64,000 nucleotides of DNA, taken from NCBI GenBank assembly GCA_027475525.1, contig JAMWFC010000116.1, positions 867,826 through 931,825 of the forward strand, given 5' to 3'. Each line of letters opens with the position of its first letter. Position 1 is the stretch's first letter. The notes under the pieces are model-generated. The model was given only the letters and a program-made list of their open reading frames with translations, was not told where the DNA came from and did no database searches. The position numbers and the translations under genes were made by a program. This document shows positions 48,423 through 58,965 of the stretch, one piece after another. This stretch comes from Macrolepiota albuminosa (Eukaryota; Basidiomycota; Agaricomycetes; Agaricales; Agaricaceae).

Positions 48423-48430
48423 TATAAAAA
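48423..48430 (+). promoter_or_regulatory. TATA box of pheromone copy 2
   Basis: TATAAAAA, 72 bases before the ATG at 48495, in the same place as in the other two copies. Confidence 0.65.
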
Positions 48431-48494
48431 GCTCCTCGCCAGAGTCTGAGGTCTCCAGGATCACACAGACCTACAACCACACCAGCTTACTCCA

Positions 48495-48605
48495 ATGGAT
48501 TCTTTCGTCGCCCTCAATGTCTCTTCCAAACCTGCTGATTTCCAGCCCATCAACCAAGAGGCCGACCCTAGCGGCGATCAGCAATCATACTGCGTCGTTG
48601 CTTAA
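48495..48605 (+). CDS. Lipopeptide mating-pheromone precursor, copy 2
   Basis: 36 codons with the same protein as copies 1 and 3 and CaaX box CVVA before the TAA at 48603. Upstream about 350 bases are shared with copy 3, including GCATCACGCGCCCTT and CTCAAGAACAATTAGC. Downstream, CATTATTCTGTACGTTCCTCACG followed by a pyrimidine tract and CATAG resembles a 3'-UTR intron that is also present after the truncated copy (CATTATTCTGTAAGTTCCTCAC) and after copy 3 (CACACTGTAAGCTC). Three silent or near-silent differences from copy 3 show these are separate genomic copies. Confidence 0.88.
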   Translation: MDSFVALNVSSKPADFQPINQEADPSGDQQSYCVVA

Positions 48606-49259
48606 GCACTTTGTGACTGCAAAGGCCTAATCATTATTCTGTACGTTCCTCACGTTTCTTAACCGAATTTGTACTCACAAGTCTACATAGATCGACTGGG
48701 AGCACATCAACTCTATAATATTATCCATATTTATCAGTTTTCGTTTCAAGGCGATTGGATTAGGATTGGGATATACATGGTCATTTATTACTGCGCCTAG
48801 CGTTGTGTGGGATAGTCACCCAATTCAGCACGTTAACAGATTGAAATGTGTGATTTTGAGATTGGACGATCTGGCCAAGAAATTGTTATGGTCACAACCA
48901 CGTCACAACGAATCTGACTTGACATTCAAGCTCTTGTCCCAGTGTGTTTGATCCATGGATTTTCAACGGTACCCGCACGCTCTTCTTATTATGGACATCT
49001 GCTCAAAAACTTGTCAAGTAACAGAAGGCGTAGAAACTCCAATCAACTTATTGGATGTCCTGGTTGATTCAGCGAGACGACATGGTCACGTGTTATCTTT
49101 GGATGCGCGTCAACCATAGCATCCTCCATTGCCCTCTTTCACGACGACAGCACACTGAGGATGTAAGTGGCTATTTCTCCTACATTTCATTGTATACCTG
49201 ACTGATAGCTCTACGCGTATTCGTTTCAATGTCGCGTAGGCTCTCAGACCCAGCTTAAC
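48606..49259. other. Downstream flank of pheromone copy 2
   Basis: ATTATCCATATTTATCAG at about 48718, followed by GGATTAGGATTGGGA, matches 49875-49930 in the truncated unit. No gene recognised. Confidence 0.5.
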
Positions 49260-49261
49260 AC

Positions 49262-49500
49262 GACTAAACATAAGATACCGGGCATCCGCCCATCTTGTTG
49301 CGTCGTGAGATAATGTTATGTATGTGCCATATTGAGCTCATTAATTTATCAAGCAAGCTCCCGTCAATAGATGGTAAAACTATGTAAACGAGACGTATGC
49401 CGTGCCGACAGGATCCCAAATAATGACCCACCCCAATCCAATGTATCAACCAAACCAATCTTCCTTTGAACGAAGATGACTTTCAATATCGATTTGGCGA
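49262..49500 (-). repeat. Inverted remnant of the pheromone cassette's downstream flank
   Basis: Reverse-complemented, this segment (ATCTTCGTTCAAAG, ..TTGGATTGGGG.., GGGTCATTATTTGGGAT, GACGGGAGCTTGCTTGATAA) aligns with 50985-51125 downstream of copy 3 (ATCTTCGTTCAAAT.., GGATTGGGGATATGGG.., CAACGGGAGCTTGCTTGATTAA). No pheromone ORF is attached on this side. Confidence 0.7.
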
Positions 49501-49699
49501 CAAAAACAACTGATATCGATCCACTTGCCGCAAAACTCAAAATCAACTCCATTCAGACGTGGGATTTTGGTACTTGAGACCAACTTACTATCAAGCATCA
49601 ATCAAACGCAAAAAATGACACATAAATCCATTGATTCAAAAACCCAAACTCCCATCTGCAGAGTAGCTATCGAGGAAAAGTTCACCATTCCGCCCACAG

Positions 49700-49772
49700 A
49701 TACACGGAAAAAGTGAATAACCACCAAGAGAACGGTGGCGGCGATCAGACACAATACTGCGTCGTTGTTTAA
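49700..49772 (+). pseudogene. Truncated pheromone precursor remnant, CaaX CVVV
   Basis: The reading frame ends '..GGGDQTQYCVVV' with TAA at 49770, matching the last residues of the intact precursors ('SGDQQSYCVVA') but with Val as the final residue. The N-terminal half and promoter are replaced by the flank segment that starts near 49617. The frame has no ATG after the upstream stop codon. Downstream sequence with the conserved TCATTATTCTGTAAG motif is retained. It looks like the product of a rearrangement that joined a flank of one unit to the 3' half of another. Confidence 0.75.
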
Positions 49773-50350
49773 GCGCTCGGGTGATGGCAAGGGTCCAGTC
49801 ATTATTCTGTAAGTTCCTCACATTTCTCGAGCGAATTTGTACTCACAATCTACCGGGCAGTACACCAACTCAATGACATTATCCATATTTATTAGTCTTC
49901 ATTTAGGGCAAATGGATTAGGATTGGGAATGACTCAAAAAGTTGTCAAGTGACACAAGGCGTCGGTACTCCAACCAACCAAGATACCGGGCACCACCCAC
50001 CTATCTTTTGTCATAAGATATATGTTTTGTATATACCGTATCTAGCCAGATGGCGGATGAATTTGCCGAATTCACCTCAAACTTCATGTGGTGTATTTCA
50101 AAACCCCTATTTTGTCTGCCCTTGTTCGCGACACTCTCAAGTCTGAACACGAAATGAACACAAAAGAAACCCTGTAAGTCTTTCTCAACCTGCATAAACC
50201 CTGTTGCGATATTGTCCCTGAATATGCTGATCGAACTCTGCTTTCAGTCTCAAACAATAATTTCTCGCAAGACAATAACCTTCATCTCATGCGAGACAAC
50301 AATCTTTTGTTCGAAATTCACTTAGAAATAAATTTTTAAATATACCCCTG

Positions 50351-50504
50351 AATCGTTTGCGCATCACGCGCCCTTGCCATCGCGATCTTATGCTCAAGAA
50401 CAATTAGCACTCGAACTTTGCGGACGCAATCGTTTGCGCATCACGCGCCCTTGCCATCGCGATCTTATGCTCAAGAACAATTAGCACTCGAACTTTGCGG
50501 ACGC
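50351..50504. repeat. 77-bp exact tandem duplication upstream of pheromone copy 3
   Basis: AATCGTTTGCGCATCACGCG at 50351 recurs at 50428. The corresponding segment upstream of copy 2 (about 48168) is single, supporting the view that the second copy here is not real. Confidence 0.94.
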
Positions 50505-50679
50505 CACTTGACCAAAATTAGTAAATGCTCCACCCTCCATACCATGGGCCTGCTCGAAAAAGACATGAACAATATGGACCCGAACCTCGCCGAGCGTCCA
50601 TAGACAAGGGAACCAGGCTGAAGCCCGACAACTCACTTTCCACTCGTACCTTACCATCAGACTCACCCAAACCCAAACG

Positions 50680-50687
50680 TATAAAAA
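50680..50687 (+). promoter_or_regulatory. TATA box of pheromone copy 3
   Basis: TATAAAAA, 71 bases before the ATG, followed by the conserved leader CGCCAGAGTCGAAAGTCTCC. Confidence 0.65.
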
Positions 50688-50750
50688 CCCTCTCGCCAGA
50701 GTCGAAAGTCTCCAGGATCACACAGACCTACAACCACACCAACTCACTCA

Positions 50751-50861
50751 ATGGATTCTTTCGTCGCCCTCAACGTCTCTTCCAAACCCGCTGATTTCCA
50801 GCCCATCAACCAAGAGGCCGACCCTAGCGGCGATCAGCAATCATACTGCGTCGTTGCTTAA
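50751..50861 (+). CDS. Lipopeptide mating-pheromone precursor, copy 3
   Basis: 36 codons, start ATG 50751, TAA 50859-50861, same protein as the other two copies and ending with the CaaX box CVVA. The sequence after the stop (AAGCACTCGCGTGGCGGCATAGAATTAATCG) is nearly identical to that after copy 1 on the other strand, so copies 1 and 3 are each other's closest relatives and are inverted with respect to one another. Function as for copy 1: precursor of a farnesylated peptide for STE3-type receptors. Confidence 0.88.
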   Translation: MDSFVALNVSSKPADFQPINQEADPSGDQQSYCVVA

Positions 50862-51130
50862 GCACTCGCGTGGCGGCATAGAATTAATCGTCACACTGTA
50901 AGCTCTTTTTGACACTCTTTAGGCGGATCTGTACTTACGATTGATGAGACAGTTGACCAACACTTTTAAATGTTATGCATAATTATTGATCTTCGTTCAA
51001 ATGGAGGTTGGATACGTTGGATTGGGGATATGGGTCATTATTTGGGATTCTGTGGGCGCGGCGTTCGTCTTGTTTTACATAGTTCGACTATCCATCAACG
51101 GGAGCTTGCTTGATTAATTCAACGAGTTGA

Positions 51131-52389
51131 TATGATCTTTTGCGTGATTGAGACTCGAGTAAAAAATGTCCAAGCCGGATTTATCGACCTCAGAATTCCG
51201 AGCTATGTACTTTCGAAAGATAAGCAAGCAATGAACGTGTGAAGCGAGTTTAAAGCTACGTAAAATGTAGAAGAAAGGATATAATACGTACTGGTACGAT
51301 TTCTTGGGTATCAATCAGGTAGCTGAGGCATCAAGTGTATTTATACGGTGCCGTCTGGACGTATGCGTGGAGGTGGAGGTCGGTAGGGTCTGTCATTTCC
51401 AAACTCGTCGTAGGCATCACGTTCATCGGCCCCACTTCCCCAAGGTACTGCGGAGACCTGGAAAACACCCTCATCGAAAGCCTGGACGGCCTGGCATTGA
51501 CGGGGTTTTCTACGGCGTCAAGTATATCCATGCAGATAGTTGCCCAAAGCACTCGTTGGGACATCGTTTCTGTGACCTCGCTATTCTTCCTACGTCCTCA
51601 GCTTTCGAAAATGCTTGCTCAGGTCTGTTCATGGAGCACACTAGGTCCGATACCACATTGAGTTGCGGATTCGCGATGAATCCAGCGATATTCTGATGTC
51701 TTCTCGTAGATGGAATGGCAATTGGGCCGGCACACGCTTCTCAGTTCTCTGGTTCACGGAGCACTGTTACTAGTCTCGCTGAACTTCCCCCATTGATGGA
51801 TGCTCATCGAACATATTTACATTAGCGTATCCGTGGCACACATTCCGGGTAGTATGTCAATTGGTCCCGAGTGTAGTCTTCTAAAACGGGTGTTCAGTCT
51901 TCGTACTATTAAATACTCACACTTGTCACCGCCTATGATCAGTGCGATTCCAACGATTCATTGAGTTGTGAGTTCCTCTGAGCGCCTCAACATGTCTTTG
52001 AAACCATTTTTAGGCCGCGGTCGTACGCCGGCATCTGCCTACTGTTATGGCGTGGGTTCAGAAGGCGTCATCAGATAGATCTCTTGATTGACTTTGGGCG
52101 GGCATCGTGTCGCCGTTCGTGGCGCCCACTGTAGTCCGCAGTTGGATACGCCCACTCGCCACCTCGTTGTAAGAAATGCTGCAGGAAGAGTCAAACGGAT
52201 GTTGTGTCCTTCAATCGATCAAACTTTAAAGGCAACGCCATCAAGGAGGGTATTTCGGGCGCCCATCAGTTGCGTTTTGACATTTGTTAGGAGAATGGGT
52301 TCAAAACTGCGGGACTCGGGGTGATATGCCATAGTTGTGAAGGTCAAGCCTAGAGATGGAGTAACGAATTCCCTTGAGAAAATACATCA
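51131..52389. other. Stretch without a recognised gene
   Basis: A minus-strand ORF 51331-51564 and a plus-strand ORF 51335-51661 overlap each other; neither has a recognisable domain. No STE3 receptor motifs are seen. Confidence 0.4.
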
Positions 52390-52543
52390 ATGGTGGCTGT
52401 GTGATGGAAGGGCCGCGAATATATTGACATGACCATGTGGTATGTTTTTATTCCCGCAACTTATCCATGGTGGCTGTGTGATGGAAGGGCCGCGAATATA
52501 TTGACATGACCATGTGGTATGTTTTTATTCCCGCAACTTATCC
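52390..52543. repeat. 77-bp exact tandem duplication
   Basis: ATGGTGGCTGTGTGATGGAAG at 52390 recurs at 52467. Intergenic, upstream of the GPI-protein gene. Confidence 0.94.
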
Positions 52544-52833
52544 TATTCCTCACTTCCGCCAGGTCACCACATTGTCTAGGTCCTTGCCTCCCGTCGGGCT
52601 TTTTAAAAACCAGTCCACTCGTTTATAATTAACAGCCAGAATTCACCCACTAACATTTTGTAACTGAAAAACACAATCTGTAAGCCGCACTTTTTTTCTC
52701 CGACGTGTCATTGTCATCCACTCTCATATTCTTCCTTTCTTCTTTTCCAATCCTTCCGTCCTTTCCGACTAACAACTTGCTGGCCTTGTTGTACCTCATT
52801 AACGTCATTTCTTTTGCAGCCTATATCCGAAAA

Positions 52834-53788
52834 ATGTTTGCAACGTTCGCATTGACGGCTCTCCTTGCTTCTGCTTCTTTCCTCCGGATCCGTGCTGATG
52901 TTACGCCCTCTGATCCTGGACCTGGCGTCGTGTACAAAGTCGGTGGAACGTGTCATATCGTGTGGGTCGGTGACCATGGCTCTCCGACTGCATGGAAGAA
53001 TATGGCTATTCAGCTCATGACGGGAGATAATTTTAATATGATCCATCTCACGAGTGAGTTTGCGTCTCCGTCAGCCCCTAGCGTGCTATAATTTTCTGAT
53101 AAATTTCAATCGGTATATTGTAGCTGTGGCGACGGGTCTTGATGGTACGGTCGACGGGACATTTGATCACGTCTGTCCATCTGTACGTGTCCGACTTCTG
53201 ATCCAGAATAATGAATCTAGAAATAACTCATAACTTATTCTTCTTATGTTATAGGTCTCTCCCAACTCCGCCATCTACTTCTACCAGTTCACTGCACCCA
53301 ATGCACCTGTCAAACAATGGACAACCCGCTTTACCATTGCTTCCGCTGACGGTGCATCCACTCCGCCCACCAACAACTCCCAACCCGGAGGCGCTGCAAT
53401 TCCCTGGGGCACAGGCGCCCTCACCGACCCCTCGACTGCCGTCCCGCCGCCTTCTTTCCTCGCTTCATCCTCCGCGCTAGGGTCAACCATCCCCGTGTCC
53501 ATGTCGTCCGCCGTATCTGTACCCCTCGGTTCCTTGACCTCCACCGTCGTTCTGCCGACCATCGCGCCTTCTTCGTCCCTGGCTTCGAACACGATTGTAC
53601 CTCCCCATTCGGGTTTCACAACCGTTCCGTCGTCGGCCGGTGCGACGACCCCATCTCCGTCTGCTTCTGCGAATTCTACTGCGAATGTTCAGGACAACGC
53701 AGCTGGGTCTGTCGTTGTCAATTCGCGCGTGTGGCAGGCGGTCGTGGCCCTCAGCGCGTCTACTGTCGCGTTTGTGGTTCTGCTTTGA
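52834..53788 (+). CDS. Ser/Thr-rich GPI-anchored cell-wall protein (Kre9/Knh1-like N-domain)
   Basis: Three exons (52834-53053, 53124-53182, 53255-53788) give 270 residues. Signal peptide 'MFATFALTALLASASFLRIRA' is followed by an Ig-like Kre9/Knh1-type domain: 'GPGVVYKVGGTCHIVWVGD', 'TAWKNMAIQLMTGDNFNMIHLTTVATGLDGTVDGTFDHVCPSVSPNSAIYFYQFTAP', 'WTTRFTIASADG'. About 110 Ser/Thr/Pro residues form an O-glycosylated stalk. The end is an Asn-rich site ('NSTANVQDNAAGSVVVN') and a hydrophobic tail 'VVALSASTVAFVVLL', which fits GPI attachment. It should sit on the plasma membrane or wall. Members of this family are common in Agaricomycetes; a role in beta-1,6-glucan assembly is only by analogy with Kre9. 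Confidence 0.85.
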
Positions 53789-54351
53789 TCGTCCCTTTTG
53801 GATGATTCTGCAATGGACTTATTTCATTGATACCCCGCACGAACATTCATTACTACGCGTGGCATTACATATACATCTTGTTGACGGATTTTACCGGGTA
53901 TGGAGGCTGGAGGGTTTTATTTGTTTCTTTTTGCTACTTGGTAGTTTGTTCTAGGAAATGAAAATGATCTACTGATTGTTAGTGCTCGTCGTTTGGATGG
54001 TTTAGAGGTCGCATGAAAGCAAATGTAAATGTTGGCTAAGAACTTGGTTTGTACATGCGTTAGGTGCTACGATTCATCTTCATATCTCGGGCTCACGGCG
54101 GCAGGAATCAGCCCGCTCGTGGCGTGCGTAAAGAAAGGCTCATCCAGTCCAACAAATTCCGCAAAGTGCGCCGCGGACCTTGTATTGATTGATATCCAAA
54201 TACTCTGCATCAACAGGTGTAAATGCCTTCATCGTATAATTACGAAAAGCCATGATTAGGACAATATTCAAGGGGAGGAAATACAAATTTAAGACTTTGA
54301 AATTACAAGGAAACATCGTGGAAGAGTCGTCTACTCTTCCACTTGATGAAT
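53789..54351. other. Convergent intergenic region
   Basis: No gene. It contains the 3' regions of the GPI-protein gene (+) and the RNase H2 subunit gene (-). Confidence 0.4.
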
Positions 54352-55095
54352 CTATAAAGGAAAATTAATGATAGTCTGTCTCTCTCCATAGGGTGAAATT
54401 CGTACCAGATGGGCAAGTTGTGTCCATTCGCTGAGGGAGCGAAGATATTCATCGTGGCCCTCATCAACAGGATGATCGGCATGCCACACGACAAAACTCG
54501 AGAATTGGGACGCGACGGACAAGGTCCTTGTTTCCTCGTCCCCGTCCACGTTCATGGGTTCACTATCAACAGACTCGGGCTCATCATTAACCTCTTTACT
54601 GCGGGTCCTCGTAGCTCTCTTCCGATTATTCCTCGGAGTCATTCTCTCAACCCCTTTCCCCTTCTTGTCACGATTTGACGCGTCGTCCCCGCACAGCACA
54701 ACACCCACGTACCCCTCTGGAAGAGCTGTCTTCAATCCCTGTATTGTTCGGCCTCTGAAGGACGAGATGAAGCGCGTCGTTGCATCTGTTATGCGCGTTG
54801 AGACCGATGAAGACGCCTCAGGCACTAAACTCGCGTCGGTCACCATCTTGTCTCTGGAAGCACCTATGGATGCACTAGGTTCCTGGGATGGGCCTGCATC
54901 TTGTGGGTTAGAGGGAGACTGCGTGTCACCAGAGGGTTCTTCTGGTGGGGCTGGTGCACCAACTGTTTCCTTCGCGGCATTGACGCGTAGATAGGTTGAT
55001 ATTGGTGCTGGGCCAGAGTAGTCGATGTGAAAGGGCATTAGATATGGTTGACATGTCTTGAGGCTGTTGTGGGTTTCAAGTGTGAGAGTAGGCAT
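54352..55095 (-). CDS. RNH203: Ribonuclease H2 subunit C
   Basis: Intronless minus-strand ORF of 247 residues. The N-terminal strand 'YLMPFHIDYSGPAPISTYLRV', the core 'TTRFISSFRGRTIQGLKTALPEGYVGVVL' and the C-terminal 'SSFVVWHADHPVDEGHDEYLRSLSEWTQLAHLVR' are the three conserved parts of RNase H2 subunit C (RNASEH2C, Rnh203). Low-complexity inserts separate them, first Pro/Ser/Glu-rich and then basic ('RNNRKRATRTRSKEVNDEPESVDSEPMNVDGDEE'). The protein has no catalytic residues; it binds subunit B and supports the catalytic subunit A, which removes ribonucleotides from DNA and resolves RNA:DNA hybrids. It is divergently arranged with the dynamin gene, 341 bases apart. Confidence 0.88.
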   Translation of the reverse strand: MPTLTLETHNSLKTCQPYLMPFHIDYSGPAPISTYLRVNAAKETVGAPAPPEEPSGDTQSPSNPQDAGPSQEPSASIGASRDKMVTDASLVPEASSSVSTRITDATTRFISSFRGRTIQGLKTALPEGYVGVVLCGDDASNRDKKGKGVERMTPRNNRKRATRTRSKEVNDEPESVDSEPMNVDGDEETRTLSVASQFSSFVVWHADHPVDEGHDEYLRSLSEWTQLAHLVRISPYGERQTIINFPL

Positions 55096-55436
55096 GAATT
55101 CGACAAGTATTGACGAGGCGCGTCACTGACATTTTGATGGTGACTGTCACAACCGAAGAAAAAGCTGTATATTTTTGCGTCTGTATAATACTGTTCCATG
55201 TTCTTCTTTTTGTGGTTTAGATTACATATTGCACATCCTGATGTCTGTTAAGATGGATAATATTTCGAGAAACCAAAAAGAATTGTGGTTGCGTCCATGA
55301 GCGTGTGATCTAAATATGGGCGATTCCGACCAGAAGCCGTGCCGCCTTGACGCGTTTCTTTGAAACTACAACGGCGACACCGCCCTCTCCTCTTCTCCTC
55401 TCACATTAGTCCATCTCAACACACTATCTGGAGAAT

Positions 55437-58400
55437 ATGGACCAGGATCTCATCAAGCTCGTCAACAAACTCCAAGACACGTTCAGCAACCTAGGCTCGT
55501 CAAAAATTTCTTCTATTTTTGCATCAAGCTGACTTGCGGCGTGTAGGAGGGGAGCTGGACATGCCTCAGCTCGTCGTTGTATGTATCACCCGCCTTTCAC
55601 ATCCTTTCTATGACTGGAAGTCTTACGACGCGGCTCTGGTGTAGGTGGGCAGTCAATCGGCGGGCAAATCGAGTGTTTTAGAAACGTATGTTATTCCTTT
55701 CGTTAGTTGGACATTATTGACAAATGTACAGAATCGTCGGACGCGACTTTCTTCCTCGAGGACAGGGCATTGTCACTCGACGACCGCTTGTTCTGCAACT
55801 CATTCACACACCCATTCCGGCAGAACCTTCACCAAACGCACCGCCGTGCACTGAATGGGCTCAATTCCTCCACATAGACAAGCGTTTCACAGACTTTAAT
55901 GAAATTCGCAAGGAAATTGAGCAGGAGACTTTCCGAGTCGCTGGGCAGAACAAGGGTGTTAGCAAGCTACCGATATCGTTGAGGATATACAGCCCGGACG
56001 TCTTGGATTTGACACTGGTCGATCTTCCAGGCTTGACAAAAGTGCGTGTAATAATGCATGACTTCGGATAGTCGTTTCTCACTTATACTTACCTTCAGAT
56101 CCCTGTTGGTGATCAACCAAGCGATATTGAACGGCAAATTCGTAACCTCATTCTTGAATACATCTCAAAACCCAATAGGTATGTCTCGTTTGTCCCTTTC
56201 AACGACCTCTCATGTTCTCTCTGCATAGCGTCATCCTATCTGTGTCACCGGCCAACGTCGACCTCGCCAACTCTGAATCACTAAAGCTCGCTCGCCAAGT
56301 CGATCCTCAAGGCCGACGCACCATTGGCGTGCTGACAAAACTCGACCTCATGGACGCAGGCACCAACGCTCTCGATATTCTCACAGGACGTGTTTACCCA
56401 TTAAAACTGGGCTTTATCGGCGTCGTCAATCGCAGTCAACAGGATATCAACTCGGAAAAGAGCATGGGGGATGCGCTTGAGAGTGAAAATGAGTTTTTCA
56501 GAAGTCACCCCGCTTACAGGAATATTTCACACAAGAACGGAACGAAGTATCTAGCCAAGACGCTCAATCAGGTACGTTAGTATTGTTCTTTTCAGTCTGC
56601 AGATAAAATTAATGTCTGCCGTTGGTAGGTATTGATGAACCACATACGGGAAAAACTTCCGGACATGAAAGCACGACTTAACACGTTGATGGGCCAAGCT
56701 CAGCAAGAGCTCAATTCATTTGGTGATTCTGCCATCTTCGGGGACAAGAACCAGGCAAGCATCTACTTCCAACCACTCCTCTGTAGATGTGACTTTCTCA
56801 TTCCTATTACAGCAAGGATCGCTGATCCTCCGCCTCATGACCCAATTCGCGCGCGATTTCATCGCGTCGATAGAGGGCACGAGAGTTGATATCTCGACGA
56901 AAGAACTCTCAGGAGGTGCACGGATATATTACATCTTCAACGACGTCTTTGGCCACGCGCTTGCTTCCATCGACGCCACTCACAACCTTGAGAACCAGGA
57001 TATCCGAACGGCCATCCGTAACTCTACCGGTCCTCGGCCCAGTCTGTTCGTGCCGGAGATTGCCTTTGACCTCCTGGTGAAACCGCAGATAAAACTCCTT
57101 GAGGCACCTAGTTTGCGATGCGTGGAGTTGGTGTATGAGGAGCTGGTGAAGATTTGCCATAATTGTACAAACGCGGTATGTGCCAAAAAAACTAATCGCT
57201 CGTTTCTGATTTATCAAACGTCTCCCCCTTTCTCAATTGACAGGAGCTCGAAAGGTTCCCTCGGCTACATGCACAGCTGATCGAGGTCGTATCGGAACTG
57301 CTCCGTGAACGGTTGGGGCCTACGTCAGAGTATGCTCAGAGCTTGATTGAAATTCAAGCAGCTTACATCAACACGAACCACCCCGCGTTCATCTCTGGAT
57401 CTGCAATCACTGCCCAACAGAACAATACCCCTCAACGGTTACCTGTTCCCCCTCGAGTACGATTTTCCTTTCACTCACCTTATCTAAAGCTGATGTCACC
57501 TCGCAAAGCCAACATCGACCGAACCCACGACAAGCAATGGGATCTTACTAGAAGAGGACGACGAGACCTCTTCCGAAGACGGCATATTCCCACCTCGGGA
57601 TTCTCGCTCCGTCACGTCGACGGTGCACGACCGCTCACGGTCCAGCATCTCGGCGAGCACCACTATCCCCTCCCTGGCATCAGGCACCGGCACCCTCGAC
57701 AAACACGCCTCATCACGAAGCCGGCACACGAGCCAGAACCAATCCCAAGCCCAAAATGCACGCGATGCTCATCGACCGCAATCGGGGCCTATGCCCAACG
57801 GCAGCGGGTCGTCGCCGACCGCGCGGGAGACGTTCCTCAACTACTTTTTCGGCCAAAACGGCCCCGGTCCGATTTCGGGATCGAGTGTCGAGAGAAGTCA
57901 GCATGCGGGTGGGCAGAACGTGATTGTGCCTGTGGGCAGAGACGTAAGTGGCGCGGAAACGGCGCTGTCGCAGGGGCTCATGGCGGGCAAAAGAGGTATT
58001 GATGGGAGTAGTGCGGCATATGATATGAAGAGCCTAGGCAAACATATTGAGGCTGTAAGTAAATTGCACTAGCTGAGACGAACTGGTTGGTGCTGACGGT
58101 CTTTGTCTTTTTCATTCTGGGTTTGCAGGTCTCGGTCGAGGGCACTAACATGACGCCTCGAGAGGAGATGGAGACGTCCCTTATTCGCTCGCTTATCGCG
58201 TCGTATTTCAATATCGTACGCCAGAGCATCCAGGATTTGATCCCCAAGGCGATCATGCATCTCCTCGTCAACCACACCTCACAACACGTCCAGAACCGCC
58301 TGGTGTCTTCGTTGTACAAACCTGAGCTGTTCGCGGATATGCTCAATGAGGACGAGGCGCTCGTGGCAGAACGGGCACGCGTAAAGGCGCTGTTGGATGC

Positions 58401-58452
58401 GTACAAGGAGGCGTTTAAGATCCTTTCGGACGTTAATCTGAAGTCGACATAG
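55437..58452 (+). CDS. DNM1: Dynamin-related GTPase (Dnm1/DRP1-like)
   Basis: About twelve exons. The GTPase domain has the P-loop '[25 protein letters not shown]' (split by an intron after the Thr codon), switch I '[12 protein letters not shown]', '[20 protein letters not shown]' (DxxG) and '[10 protein letters not shown]' (TKxD). The middle/stalk region follows ('[24 protein letters not shown]', '[18 protein letters not shown]'). A variable Ser/Thr-rich loop lies at 57440-57990 ('[17 protein letters not shown]', 'TFLNYFFGQ'). The GTPase effector domain is '[52 protein letters not shown]'. No PH domain or proline-rich tail. The '[14 protein letters not shown]' text favours Dnm1 over Vps1. 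Role: mitochondrial and peroxisomal fission. Confidence 0.92.
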
Positions 58453-58965
58453 GAAGGGAGGAGTGAGGAAGATATATCATAGTCATAGATTACACTACTT
58501 TGGGTTCTGGTTACCCCGGGCCTGTCTAGTAGCAGTTTAACTGCGTCTCTTCCAAAATATACGTGCAGCCCATGTTTTTGTTTTCTTTCGACATTAGACG
58601 GACCGACAGGTTGGATCGGTTTAACTGTACAGGATGGTTTTGCCAGCCCCGAAAAACACTTAAAATATGAAAAGAGTGGATTAGTAGAGTGGGCAGCCCA
58701 CAAAGCCGTATCATTCGTGTATACACTATCTGTAAGTATCAGACATAGTCACACAATCCTATCATACGTAAATAGCGCGCAAGCGCGATGATCACCCGAA
58801 CCACGCAACACAAACCAGCGAGAGGGAAACAAGCAGACGGCGGGACAGGAAAGCAAGATGGGTTGGTACCTTCCCAGCTGCTCCAGAAACACGAGAGAGG
58901 GAGGACCAACCGCACATTCAAAAGCGCATATAGCCAAGAAACCTCTGGATAGTTTGTTTGGGGTT
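58453..58965. other. Convergent intergenic region
   Basis: 3' regions of the dynamin and BCS1-like genes; no ORF of interest. Confidence 0.4.

Noticed and set aside
50997..51116. Hydrophobic frame 'GLGIWVIIWDSVGAAFVLFYIV' downstream of pheromone copy 3 as a receptor relic
   Set aside because: The related inverted segment at 49262-49500 does not keep the frame, and the similarity to a receptor helix is only hydrophobicity.
51331..51696. Overlapping ORFs on both strands as a possible STE3 receptor fragment
   Set aside because: No seven-helix pattern and none of the usual STE3 motifs; the plus and minus ORFs are mutual shadows.
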